Shown here: piece by piece, positions 1-8,102 of the stretch
Position numbering within the stretch: position 1 is the stretch's first letter
Layout of the letters: every line of letters starts with the position of its first letter
Origin: Bacteroidales bacterium
Lineage (GTDB): Bacteria; Bacteroidota; Bacteroidia; Bacteroidales; WCHB1-69
DNA: 64,000 nt
NCBI GenBank assembly: GCA_017554325.1
Contig: JAFZIP010000008.1
Coordinates: forward strand, 62,001 to 126,000
Direction of reading: 5' to 3'
The notes under the pieces: generated by a model
The model's database searches: none
Told to the model about the DNA's origin: nothing
What the model saw: only the letters and a program-made list of their open reading frames with translations
Position numbers and translations under genes: made by a program

Positions 1-590
1 CTCCCGTGGAAGGACTCATCGGAGAAATCCCCGTTTCAGAGGGCCTTCAAGTCTCCCCGGGCACCCAGCTGACCATTGTCAGCGGCAACACGAGGATGGA
101 GGCTGTCTTCTCAGTGACAGAGTCGATTCTGGAGGAAGCCTTTGCCAGTGGTTATGAAGGAAAGATGGAGGACGCACTGAAGCAGTTCCCGGATGTGATC
201 TTCGTGATGAAGAACGGCACTGAATACACGCACAAGGGACGAATCACCAGTGCCACCGGTGTGGTGAACGCCGCCACGGGTACCATTGCCTGTAAGGCCA
301 CCTTCCCCAATCCCGAAGGTTTGCTCTATAGCGGTGTCCAGGGCTCTGTTGTACTGCCGGATGAGTTGAAGGACGTGATAGTGATCCCGCAAAACGCCGT
401 GTTGCGCCTGCAGGACAAGGCGTTGGTCTATAAGGTGAATTCTGACAGTACTGCTACCGCCGTTACCGTAACCTATATGGATGCCGGCAATGGAAAAGAC
501 TTTATCGTGACCAGCGGTCTGAACATAGGCGACAAGATTGTGACTGTCGGTGCGAATAATGTACAGGAAGGTGAAAAAGTGCTTTTCTAA
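1..590 (+). CDS. RND efflux periplasmic adaptor (MFP/HlyD family), 3' part
   Basis: C-terminal ~195 residues of a membrane-fusion adaptor of an RND efflux pump; the 5' end lies before the window, so the frame is open from base 3. Visible parts are the beta-barrel segment (around KGRITSATGVVNAATGTI), the conserved GLLYSGVQGSVVLP strand typical of AcrA/MexA proteins, and the membrane-proximal domain (VIVIPQNAVLR, then GLNIGDKIVTVGANNVQEGEKV). In the family this lipid-anchored periplasmic protein links the inner-membrane pump to the outer-membrane channel. The pump gene starts 23 bases downstream and the channel gene follows it, so this is the first gene of a complete tripartite operon. There is no sequence basis for naming the substrate. 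Confidence 0.93.
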   Translation, partial: PVEGLIGEIPVSEGLQVSPGTQLTIVSGNTRMEAVFSVTESILEEAFASGYEGKMEDALKQFPDVIFVMKNGTEYTHKGRITSATGVVNAATGTIACKATFPNPEGLLYSGVQGSVVLPDELKDVIVIPQNAVLRLQDKALVYKVNSDSTATAVTVTYMDAGNGKDFIVTSGLNIGDKIVTVGANNVQEGEKVLF

Positions 591-613
591 TTGAAAATTG
601 AGAATTGAGAATT
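591..613 (+). repeat. AATTGAG-type short tandem repeat in the efflux operon
   Basis: The whole spacer between adaptor and pump is made of the repeating unit GAATTGA/GAAAATT. It ends directly at the pump ATG and contains no Shine-Dalgarno-like sequence. It resembles the other simple intergenic repeats in this window. Confidence 0.6.
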
Positions 614-3600
614 ATGAAAGGCAATATTTTTATTAATAAATATGTAATGGCATGTGCGATTGCGATTGTCATTACGCTGATAGGATTCATCTGCATCACC
701 ACACTGCCTATTGAGCAGTATCCGGACATAGCACCACCCACCGTGCGTGTATCCACCTCCTACACCGGTGCCGACGCAAATACGATCATGAAGTCGGTGG
801 TGCAGCCATTGGAGGAAAACATCAACGGTGTACCTGGCATGACCTACATCACCAGTTCGGCTTCGGCCTCGGGTGAAGTCTCCATCCAAGTCTATTTTGA
901 ACAGGGTACCGATCCCGACCTCGCCGCCGTGAACGTGCAAAACCGCGTCAGCCGGGCCACGGCACTGCTGCCCTCCGAGGTGACAAAAGTGGGTGTGCAG
1001 GTGATGAAACAGCAGAACAACATCCTTCATATCGGTGCACTGAAAAGTACCGACGGCAAGTATGACGCTGATTTCATCGCCAATTACATTGACATTAATG
1101 TGCGTCCGCGACTGATGCGTATCACTGGCGTGGGCGATGTGATGTCGCTGGGTAACACATACGCTCTCCGCATCTGGCTGAAGCCCGATGTGATGGCGCA
1201 GTACGAACTGGAACCCAACGACGTGTTTGCAGCCATCGGCGGTCAGAGTTTCGTCGCCGCCACAGGATCCCTGGGTGAACAGAGCGAAAACGCCTACCAA
1301 TACTCGATGGAGTACAAGGGCACGCTCAAGACCGTCGAGGAGTTCAACGACATTGTGCTGCGCACGAGCGACGGAGGCCATCTCTTGCACCTGAGCGACG
1401 TGGCTGATGTGGAAATCGGTGCTGTGAGTTACAATTTCTCCTCCAACATCGACGGCAACCCCGGTACCATCTACATGGTGTTTCAGGCCCCTGGTGCCAA
1501 CGCCACCGAAGTGAATGCCCGCATCAACAAGCTCTATGAGGAACTGAAGCCTACGATGCCAGCCGGACTGGAATTTGAGATATTGGAAACTTCGGATGAT
1601 TTCCTCTTTGCCGCCATCCACAACGTAGTGGAAACACTTGTCATCGCCATCATCCTCGTTATTTTGGTCGTATATTTCTTCCTGCAGAGTTTTAAGGCAA
1701 CGATTATCCCCTCGCTGTCGATCATCGTATCGATGTTGGGAACATTTGCTATTGTTAAACTTGCCGGTTTCTCGCTGAACATATTGACATTGTTTGCGCT
1801 AGTGCTTGCCATCGGAACGGTGGTGGATGACGCTATCGTGGTCGTTGAAGCGGTAATGGCGAAGATGGAAGGCGGCATCTCAGATGCCCGTGAAGCCACG
1901 CGCCAGGCCATGAGCGATGTGTCCATAGCAGTCATCTCGTGCACGCTGGTATTCATGGCCGTGTTCATCCCTGTGGCCTTCATGCCCGGTACCTCGGGTA
2001 GCTTCTTCCTGCAATTCGGTGTCACACTGGCTTCGGCTGTCGGGTTGTCGTGCATATCAGCCCTTACGCTTTGTCCTGCCCTGTGCGGGCTCATGATGCG
2101 ATACTCCAAAGAAGAGCAGGAAAAGAAGAGCCTAAACTATTACGTTAGAAAGGCCTATACCGTCAGCTATAATGCCATCCTCAATAAATACAAGAAGAGC
2201 GTAAGCGGCTTCATCAAGCGCCCCTGGGTTTCGGGACTGTTGTTAGCCGTCGCTGCGGTGCTGCTCGTTTTGGCTATGCGCGGTTTGCCTTCAGGCCTCG
2301 TGCCGCAGGAAGACCAGGGTGTTTTCTTCGCCGAAGTGCGTGCACCGGAAGGCTGCACCCTCCACGAGACAGAGGAGATTGTGAAAAAGGTAGAGGAAAA
2401 GGTAAAGAAGATTCCCGAACTGGAGAGTTACGCTGTGGTCAGCGGCTACGGCATGATGGCGAACCAATCAGGCAGCTGTTACGCCACACTTATCATACGC
2501 TTGAAGAACTGGAGTGACCGTCCAGGCATGAACCACAATATCATACTGGTGTACTCCCGTTTCGCCATGGACTGCATGGATATCAAGAACGCGCAGGTCA
2601 TCCCGTTCCAGATGCCGCAGGTGCCGGGATACGGTTCCAACAGCTGCGTAAACCTTGTGTTGGAGGATCTGCAGGACCGCCCGATGTCGGAGTTCAACGC
2701 AGATGCCACCAAATTCCTGAACAAACTGAACGAGCGGCCAGAGATCATGATGGCTATGTCATCCTACTCCGAGCGCTTTCCGAAGTATCAAGTCAGCGTC
2801 GATGCCACGCAGTGCGACCGTGCCGGCGTGACACCCGCTGCTGTGCTGAACACTCTCGGTGCATACTGCGGCGGAGCGTATGTCGGCAATTTCAACCAAT
2901 TCGGCAAAGTGTATCGTATCATGGCAAACGCTGCGCCGGAATACCGTCTTGACCCTTCCTCACTGAACAACATCTTCGTTCGCGTGCGCGGCGGAAAGAT
3001 GGCTCCCATCTCCGAATTCGTCACGCTGAAGGAGATTGTCGGTTCAGCCTCTGTTGAACATTTCAACCTGTACCAGAGCATCACCTGCGGTGTGATGACT
3101 GCCAGCGGTTCCTCGGAAGGCGATGCACACAAAGTCATCGCCGAAGTGTTCAAGGAGACAATGCCCACCGGCTACAGTTATGAGTACGGTGGAATGTCAC
3201 GCGAAGTGGAGGAAACCGCCGGCTCGAACACCACTGCCCTTATCTACGTCATTTGCATCATCCTCATCTATCTTATTTTGGCTTCCCTTTACAACTCGTG
3301 GTTCACGCCGTGGGCTGTGTTGCTCTCCGTGCCTTTCGGCTTGATGGGCTCGTTCGGCGTCACCTGGCTGGTTTCGCTGCTGCACCTGCCGGGAATGGAG
3401 AATAACATATACCTGCAAACGGGTGTCATCATGCTCATCGGTTTGCTGGCCAAGACAGCTATCCTTATAACCGAGTTCGCCACGGAGCGACGTGCTCAGG
3501 GCTTGAGCATCCGTGACGCGGCCTTCGCTGCTTGTGAGGAACGTCTGCGTCCGATCTTGATGACCGTCGTGACCATGATTGCGGGTATGATTCCGCTCAT

Positions 3601-3817
3601 CATCGCCGGTGGCGCAGGCGCCAACGGAAACCGCGTGCTCGCCCTCGGCGTCACCGCCGGTATGGCCGTCGGCACGCTGGCGTTGGTGTTCGTCGTCCCC
3701 GTCTTCTTCATCGTGTTCCAGACACTGCATGAGAAATTCCAGGGAGTACCCGTGGCAAAGAAAACAGGAGAAGTTGCTGTTTCAGATAATGATAACGAAA
3801 TTCCATCAGAAAAATGA
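614..3817 (+). CDS. RND multidrug efflux pump, inner-membrane permease (AcrB/MexB type)
   Basis: 1,067-aa proton-driven exporter of the HAE1-RND family, predicted to form the inner-membrane trimer of a tripartite pump. It has the duplicated architecture of 12 membrane segments with two large periplasmic loops. The proton-relay aspartates are present in TM4 (VVDDAIVVVE, D405-D406) and the relay lysine in TM10 (GLLAKTAILI, K947). Length matches the family (about 1,030-1,070 aa). I place the start at the ATG at 614 (MKGNIFINKY); an in-frame TTG nine bases upstream is possible but gives an odd N-terminus. It lies 23 bases after the adaptor gene and overlaps the outer-membrane channel gene by 4 bases (ATGA), indicating translational coupling. 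Substrate range cannot be read from sequence. Confidence 0.97.
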   Translation: MKGNIFINKYVMACAIAIVITLIGFICITTLPIEQYPDIAPPTVRVSTSYTGADANTIMKSVVQPLEENINGVPGMTYITSSASASGEVSIQVYFEQGTDPDLAAVNVQNRVSRATALLPSEVTKVGVQVMKQQNNILHIGALKSTDGKYDADFIANYIDINVRPRLMRITGVGDVMSLGNTYALRIWLKPDVMAQYELEPNDVFAAIGGQSFVAATGSLGEQSENAYQYSMEYKGTLKTVEEFNDIVLRTSDGGHLLHLSDVADVEIGAVSYNFSSNIDGNPGTIYMVFQAPGANATEVNARINKLYEELKPTMPAGLEFEILETSDDFLFAAIHNVVETLVIAIILVILVVYFFLQSFKATIIPSLSIIVSMLGTFAIVKLAGFSLNILTLFALVLAIGTVVDDAIVVVEAVMAKMEGGISDAREATRQAMSDVSIAVISCTLVFMAVFIPVAFMPGTSGSFFLQFGVTLASAVGLSCISALTLCPALCGLMMRYSKEEQEKKSLNYYVRKAYTVSYNAILNKYKKSVSGFIKRPWVSGLLLAVAAVLLVLAMRGLPSGLVPQEDQGVFFAEVRAPEGCTLHETEEIVKKVEEKVKKIPELESYAVVSGYGMMANQSGSCYATLIIRLKNWSDRPGMNHNIILVYSRFAMDCMDIKNAQVIPFQMPQVPGYGSNSCVNLVLEDLQDRPMSEFNADATKFLNKLNERPEIMMAMSSYSERFPKYQVSVDATQCDRAGVTPAAVLNTLGAYCGGAYVGNFNQFGKVYRIMANAAPEYRLDPSSLNNIFVRVRGGKMAPISEFVTLKEIVGSASVEHFNLYQSITCGVMTASGSSEGDAHKVIAEVFKETMPTGYSYEYGGMSREVEETAGSNTTALIYVICIILIYLILASLYNSWFTPWAVLLSVPFGLMGSFGVTWLVSLLHLPGMENNIYLQTGVIMLIGLLAKTAILITEFATERRAQGLSIRDAAFAACEERLRPILMTVVTMIAGMIPLIIAGGAGANGNRVLALGVTAGMAVGTLALVFVVPVFFIVFQTLHEKFQGVPVAKKTGEVAVSDNDNEIPSEK

Positions 3818-5199
3818 AAAGAATAATCATATTCATCGCCGTCAGTGTTCTGTGTCTTTCATTCACAGGCTGCGGCATCTACAACAAATACACATCGCAA
3901 ACGAAGGTATCCTCCGACATCTACGGCACCACGGAGGATGTGACGGCAGCTCAAGCCGACAGCTCTATCGCTGAGCTGTCATGGCGTGAGTTTTTCACAG
4001 ATCCGCTGTTGCAGCAGCTCATAGATTCCGTGCTCGCACGCAATACGGATGCCAATTCGGCCCGTATCGCTGTGGAACAGGCCCAGATTTCCCTTCGCGC
4101 TACGAAATTGGGCTATCTGCCCTCTCTTACTCTTGCACCTTCCGTTGGCGTGAACTCTTACCTGAATCAAGGCAGTTTAGTGCCTACGGTGACTTACAAC
4201 CTTCCCTTGCAGATAGATTGGGATCTCGATATTTTTGCTGTGAATACCAATCAGAAGCGCAAAGCGCAGGCTGTTTTGAAACAGGCTGAGGCCCGCGAAC
4301 AATTGGTCAAAGCAAATCTCGTTTCCGCTGTTGCACAGCAATATTGCATGTTGCAACTTCTTGATCGTCAGTTGGAAATTTTGCTTTTCACCGATTCCCT
4401 TTGGAATGCCTCTTTGGAAACCCAGCGTGCCCTTTGGGAAAACGGCAAGGCTTATTCCACCGCCGTCAACCAGATGGAGTCTTCCTATTTGAATGTGAAA
4501 ACGCAGATTGTGGACATGAAACGCAGCATCCGCAGTGTGGAGAACTCCATTTGCCAGTTGCTTGCTGTCGCGCCGCAACATATTGAGCGCAGTCGCTGGA
4601 ATTCATTCGAGCTTCCGCAGCGGTTAAGCACGGGAGTTCCGGCCCAATTGCTTGAAAACCGTCCTGACATTCAGATTGCCGATTATGTTTTGGAAGAGGC
4701 ATTTTACAACACACAGGCTGCCCGCGCCGCATTCTATCCCAAAGTTTCGCTGCAAGGTATGTTGGGTTGGGGAAACAATTCAGGAATCATAGCTAACCCT
4801 GGTACCCTGCTGTTGAATGCTCTTGCTTCCCTCGTGCAACCAGTATTCGCATTGGGCAAACTGAAAGCCAATCTCAAAATCAGCAAGTTGTCGCAGGAAG
4901 ATATTACCCAGCAGTATGTGCAGACCGTCATCAACGCTGGCAATCAGGTGAACGAGGCGTTGGCCGACTGCCAAGCCGCCCGCGAAAAGGATGTGTATTA
5001 CAAGCGTCAGATTCAGGTGCTGCAAGATGCCTACAATGGAACGCATGAGTTGATGGACAACGGCAAGGCCAGCTATTTGGAGGTCTTGTCTGCTCAGGAA
5101 GGGCTTTTGGGCGCACAGCTCAGCGAGTCCACGAACCTTTACAATGGATCCCGTGCCCTCATCGCCCTCTACATCGCCCTCGGCGGTGGTGCGAAATAG
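3814..5199 (+). CDS. Outer-membrane efflux channel lipoprotein (TolC/OprM, NodT family)
   Basis: 461-aa outer-membrane factor. A lipoprotein signal (MKRIIIFIAVSVLCLSF, lipobox FTGC) is followed by two tandem outer-membrane-efflux repeats rich in long helices, with the usual LGYLPSLTLAPS and ENRPDIQIADYVLEEA signatures. It forms the exit duct of the pump encoded by the two preceding genes, overlapping the pump gene by 4 bases. A plain stop follows at 5199 and I see no clear hairpin terminator. The assignment is secure at family level. Confidence 0.95.
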   Translation: MKRIIIFIAVSVLCLSFTGCGIYNKYTSQTKVSSDIYGTTEDVTAAQADSSIAELSWREFFTDPLLQQLIDSVLARNTDANSARIAVEQAQISLRATKLGYLPSLTLAPSVGVNSYLNQGSLVPTVTYNLPLQIDWDLDIFAVNTNQKRKAQAVLKQAEAREQLVKANLVSAVAQQYCMLQLLDRQLEILLFTDSLWNASLETQRALWENGKAYSTAVNQMESSYLNVKTQIVDMKRSIRSVENSICQLLAVAPQHIERSRWNSFELPQRLSTGVPAQLLENRPDIQIADYVLEEAFYNTQAARAAFYPKVSLQGMLGWGNNSGIIANPGTLLLNALASLVQPVFALGKLKANLKISKLSQEDITQQYVQTVINAGNQVNEALADCQAAREKDVYYKRQIQVLQDAYNGTHELMDNGKASYLEVLSAQEGLLGAQLSESTNLYNGSRALIALYIALGGGAK

Positions 5200-5280
5200 T
5201 TGAATCAGACTTGGCCTACCTCTACAATATTTATATGGTTTCTCCGTTTGCAAGAGAGTCTGACAATATTATTGTACAAT

Positions 5281-5766
5281 ATGAAGAATTTGACGTTAAA
5301 ATCCGAAGTCCTCGTTTATGAGGATCGAAGTGAACTTCCTGAGGATATTGCCAATCTGCTTGCCAAAGCGGAGGAAGCCGCCACGCGTGCGTATGCCCAG
5401 TATTCGCATTTTCAGGTCGGGGCAGCCCTTTTGCTCAACAATGGGGTGGTCGTGACGGGCAGCAATCAGGAGAATGCGGTTTACCCGTGCGGCCTCTGCG
5501 CGGAACGAACCGCTGCCTTTTCCGCGTCATCGCTCTATCCTGAGGTGCCGTTCCATACGCTTGCCATCACGGCCATCAACCCTGTGGAACCCTTGAAGGA
5601 GCCGGTATCTCCCTGTGGTAGCTGCCGGCAGGTTCTTTATGAGTATGAGCAGAAGTTCAATCAGCCTATCGAGGTGATTCTCTCCGGACAGGTCGGGCCC
5701 GTGTATCGGTTCCGATGCGTGGCCGACTTGCTGCCCTATACATTCCACGCCGGATTTCTGCCCTAA
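5281..5766 (+). CDS. cdd: Cytidine deaminase
   Basis: 161-aa zinc enzyme that deaminates cytidine and deoxycytidine to uridine forms in pyrimidine salvage. The active-site signatures are intact: PCGLCAERTA (zinc ligand C73, catalytic E75) and PCGSCRQ (ligands C112 and C115). The C-A-E rather than H-A-E form and the length indicate the small homotetrameric class. The frame stays open back to 5200, but the ATG at 5281 gives the standard N-terminus and the upstream codons look non-coding. It follows the efflux operon on the same strand after an 81-base gap and probably has its own promoter. Confidence 0.93.
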   Translation: MKNLTLKSEVLVYEDRSELPEDIANLLAKAEEAATRAYAQYSHFQVGAALLLNNGVVVTGSNQENAVYPCGLCAERTAAFSASSLYPEVPFHTLAITAINPVEPLKEPVSPCGSCRQVLYEYEQKFNQPIEVILSGQVGPVYRFRCVADLLPYTFHAGFLP

Positions 5767-5868
5767 TCGGGCTTGTTCATAACTTTATCGGGCTTGTTTC
5801 TCCGAGCAAACATCTTTTTTGTAGATATTTGCCACCAGAAATATTTATACAATTCAACGATTTAATTT

Positions 5869-7431
5869 ATGGAAAACAAGCCAGTTACCGAAAGTAGGCC
5901 GGCAAAAACACTGTCGTATAATCGCGTGGAGTCCACATTGGGTGTCACGGGTAAAGTTACCCCTCAGGCCGTTGACTTTGAGGCCGTCGTATTGGGAGCT
6001 TTGATGATTGATGACAATGCCGTGAGCACCATTCTCGACTTTCTTTCAGCAAAAATGTTCTATGTGGAAGCGCATCAACATATCTTCCAAGCCATAGAGA
6101 AACTCTTCATGCTCTCGCAGCCCATTGATTTGCTTACGGTTACCAACCAGCTCCGCAAGGACAAACTCTTGGAGGTGGTTGGCGGTGCATCCTATTTGGC
6201 TTCGTTGACCAACCGTGTCACCTCTTCGGCCAACATCGAGTACCATGCCCGTGTGGTGATGGAAAAGTTCGTGGTCCGAGAGCTGATCCACAACTGTAAC
6301 GAGATTATCACCGACTCGTACGATGATTCCAATGATGTGCTGGATCTGCTGGACAAGGCGGAAAGCAAGATTTTCAATATTGTGGAGAATAACTTCAAAC
6401 GCGATAGCAAACTGCTGCATCAGGTGGTGCGTTCCGCACTTGACAGTCTGGACAATCTGCGGCAGAATGCCGACAAGATTCAAGGCGTGCCCTGCGGTAT
6501 CCGTTCCCTAGATGAAAAGACGGGCGGCTGGCAGAAATCCGACCTCATCATCGTGGCAGGCCGTCCGGGTATGGGTAAAACCTCATTCGTGCTCTCCATT
6601 GCCCGCAATGCGGCGTTGGATTACAAGATGCCCGTGGCTCTGTTCTCCCTGGAAATGTCGGCCACACAGTTGGTTCACAGACTTTTCTCCATCGAGTCGG
6701 GTATTCCGTCCGACCACATCTCCAAAGGCAATCTCTCTGATGACGAATGGATCAAGTTGATGGATAGTATCGGTGTCTTGGAGAGTTCCAATTTGATTAT
6801 TGACGACACTCCGGCCCTGTCAGTTTTCGATTTGCGTGCCAAATGCCGTCGTTTGAAGCATAAGCACGACATCCAGCTGATTATCGTGGACTATCTGCAG
6901 CTGATGCAAGGTGGCAACGACTCTTCCAACAAGAGCGGAGGTAACCGCGAGCAGGAAATCAGCTATATTTCCCGTTCGTTGAAGGCATTGGCCAAGGAAC
7001 TCAATGTGCCGGTCATTGCCTTGTCGCAGCTGAGCCGTGCCGTGGAGACCCGTGGTGGCTCCAAGCGCCCCATGCTTTCCGACCTTCGTGAATCCGGTTC
7101 TATTGAGCAAGATGCTGACATGGTGTTGTTCCTGTACCGTCCCGAATACTATCACATGGACACTTTCGAAGACCAGACCCCTTCTGCGGGCCTTGCGGAG
7201 GTGATGTTTGAGAAGAACCGCCACGGCTCCACCGGAACCGAGCGCGTGCGTTTCATCAGCCAATATACCAAGTTCGCCGATGTGGAGCAGGATTATTTCG
7301 AGGGTGAATCGAACTTCATGGACAACAGCGTTATCAAACCCAATCAGAGTTTCGCCGAGATCAGCAGCAGTATGAATGATGATGACGGGACTGTCCAACC
7401 GGACACGTCTCTGGGTGATTTGCCTTTTTAG
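5869..7431 (+). CDS. dnaB: Replicative DNA helicase DnaB
   Basis: 520-aa hexameric 5'-3' helicase of the replication fork. The N-terminal domain (about residues 30-150, starting PQAVDFEAVVLGALM) is followed by a RecA-like ATPase: Walker A GRPGMGKTS (K237), the H1a-type LFSLEMSATQLVHRL, Walker B LIIVDYLQLM, LSQLSRAVE, and the C-terminal LRESGSIEQDADMVLFLYR with the arginine-finger region. The acidic C-terminal tail ends DLPF, a motif type often involved in partner binding, though that is not demonstrable here. No intein interrupts the Walker A region, a common insertion site. Confidence 0.97.
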   Translation: MENKPVTESRPAKTLSYNRVESTLGVTGKVTPQAVDFEAVVLGALMIDDNAVSTILDFLSAKMFYVEAHQHIFQAIEKLFMLSQPIDLLTVTNQLRKDKLLEVVGGASYLASLTNRVTSSANIEYHARVVMEKFVVRELIHNCNEIITDSYDDSNDVLDLLDKAESKIFNIVENNFKRDSKLLHQVVRSALDSLDNLRQNADKIQGVPCGIRSLDEKTGGWQKSDLIIVAGRPGMGKTSFVLSIARNAALDYKMPVALFSLEMSATQLVHRLFSIESGIPSDHISKGNLSDDEWIKLMDSIGVLESSNLIIDDTPALSVFDLRAKCRRLKHKHDIQLIIVDYLQLMQGGNDSSNKSGGNREQEISYISRSLKALAKELNVPVIALSQLSRAVETRGGSKRPMLSDLRESGSIEQDADMVLFLYRPEYYHMDTFEDQTPSAGLAEVMFEKNRHGSTGTERVRFISQYTKFADVEQDYFEGESNFMDNSVIKPNQSFAEISSSMNDDDGTVQPDTSLGDLPF

Positions 7432-7455
7432 TCTTCATGAATAAAATAATATAGT

Positions 7456-7989
7456 ATGAAGAAATTGTCGATGGAGGAGCTGAACCGCATCACGCCTGAA
7501 CAATTCAAGGCTCAGGAAAAACTGCCGTTGGTAGTGGTGCTGGACAGCATACGGAGCATGAGCAACGTGGGCTCCGTGTTCCGCACTTGCGATGCGTTCA
7601 AGGCGGAAAAACTTTATCTGTGCGGTATCACTGCCTGTCCGCCAAACCGTGAGATCAGCAAGACTGCCCTCGGAGCCACCGAGAGTGTAATCTGGGAGTA
7701 TCAGGAAGATGTGGTGGAGCTGGCCTTGAAACTGAAATCGGAAGGCTATAAGGTCTTCATGGTCGAGCAGGTGGATGATTCTGTCATGTTGCAGGATATG
7801 CACTTCTCCACCATGGATAAAGTGGCTGTCATTGTCGGAAATGAGGTGTTTGGCGTGGATGAGCGTCTGCTGCCCGTGTGCGACGGAGCCATCGAAATCC
7901 CGCAATTCGGAACAAAACACTCCTTGAACGTCACCATTGCCGCCGGAATCGTGATTTGGGAAGTCGCGAAAAGCAAACTCATTGAATAG
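7456..7989 (+). CDS. TrmH/SpoU-family RNA 2'-O-methyltransferase
   Basis: 177-aa SPOUT-fold methyltransferase. It carries the three family motifs: SMSNVGSVFRTCDAF (motif 1, catalytic Arg), VAVIVGNEVFGVDE (motif 2), and IEIPQFGTKHSLNVTIAAGI (motif 3, with the SLNV knot loop). It lacks the extra N-terminal substrate-binding domain of RlmB. The likely target is a ribose 2'-OH in tRNA or rRNA, but the exact nucleotide is not inferable. It lies 24 bases after dnaB on the same strand and is probably co-transcribed. Confidence 0.92.
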   Translation: MKKLSMEELNRITPEQFKAQEKLPLVVVLDSIRSMSNVGSVFRTCDAFKAEKLYLCGITACPPNREISKTALGATESVIWEYQEDVVELALKLKSEGYKVFMVEQVDDSVMLQDMHFSTMDKVAVIVGNEVFGVDERLLPVCDGAIEIPQFGTKHSLNVTIAAGIVIWEVAKSKLIE

Positions 7990-8016
7990 AATTCAAAATT
8001 CAAATATTATTTTTTG

Positions 8017-8102
8017 AACTTTAAACTTTGAACCTTAAACTCTAAACTCTAAACTCTAAACTCTAATCTCTCTAATCTCTAAACTCTCATCTCTAAACTC
8101 CT
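8017..8102 (+). repeat. CTCTAAA/CTCTAAT heptamer-type tandem repeat, convergent gap
   Basis: Pyrimidine-rich degenerate tandem array of CTCTAAA, CTCTAAT and CTCTCAT units filling the gap between two convergent genes. It shares an exact 25-base block (8076-8100) with the convergent gap at 51633-51657. Confidence 0.75.

Noticed and set aside
587..1621. 344-codon minus-strand frame opposite the RND pump
   Set aside because: Shadow of the pump gene; codon pattern and composition follow from the coding strand.
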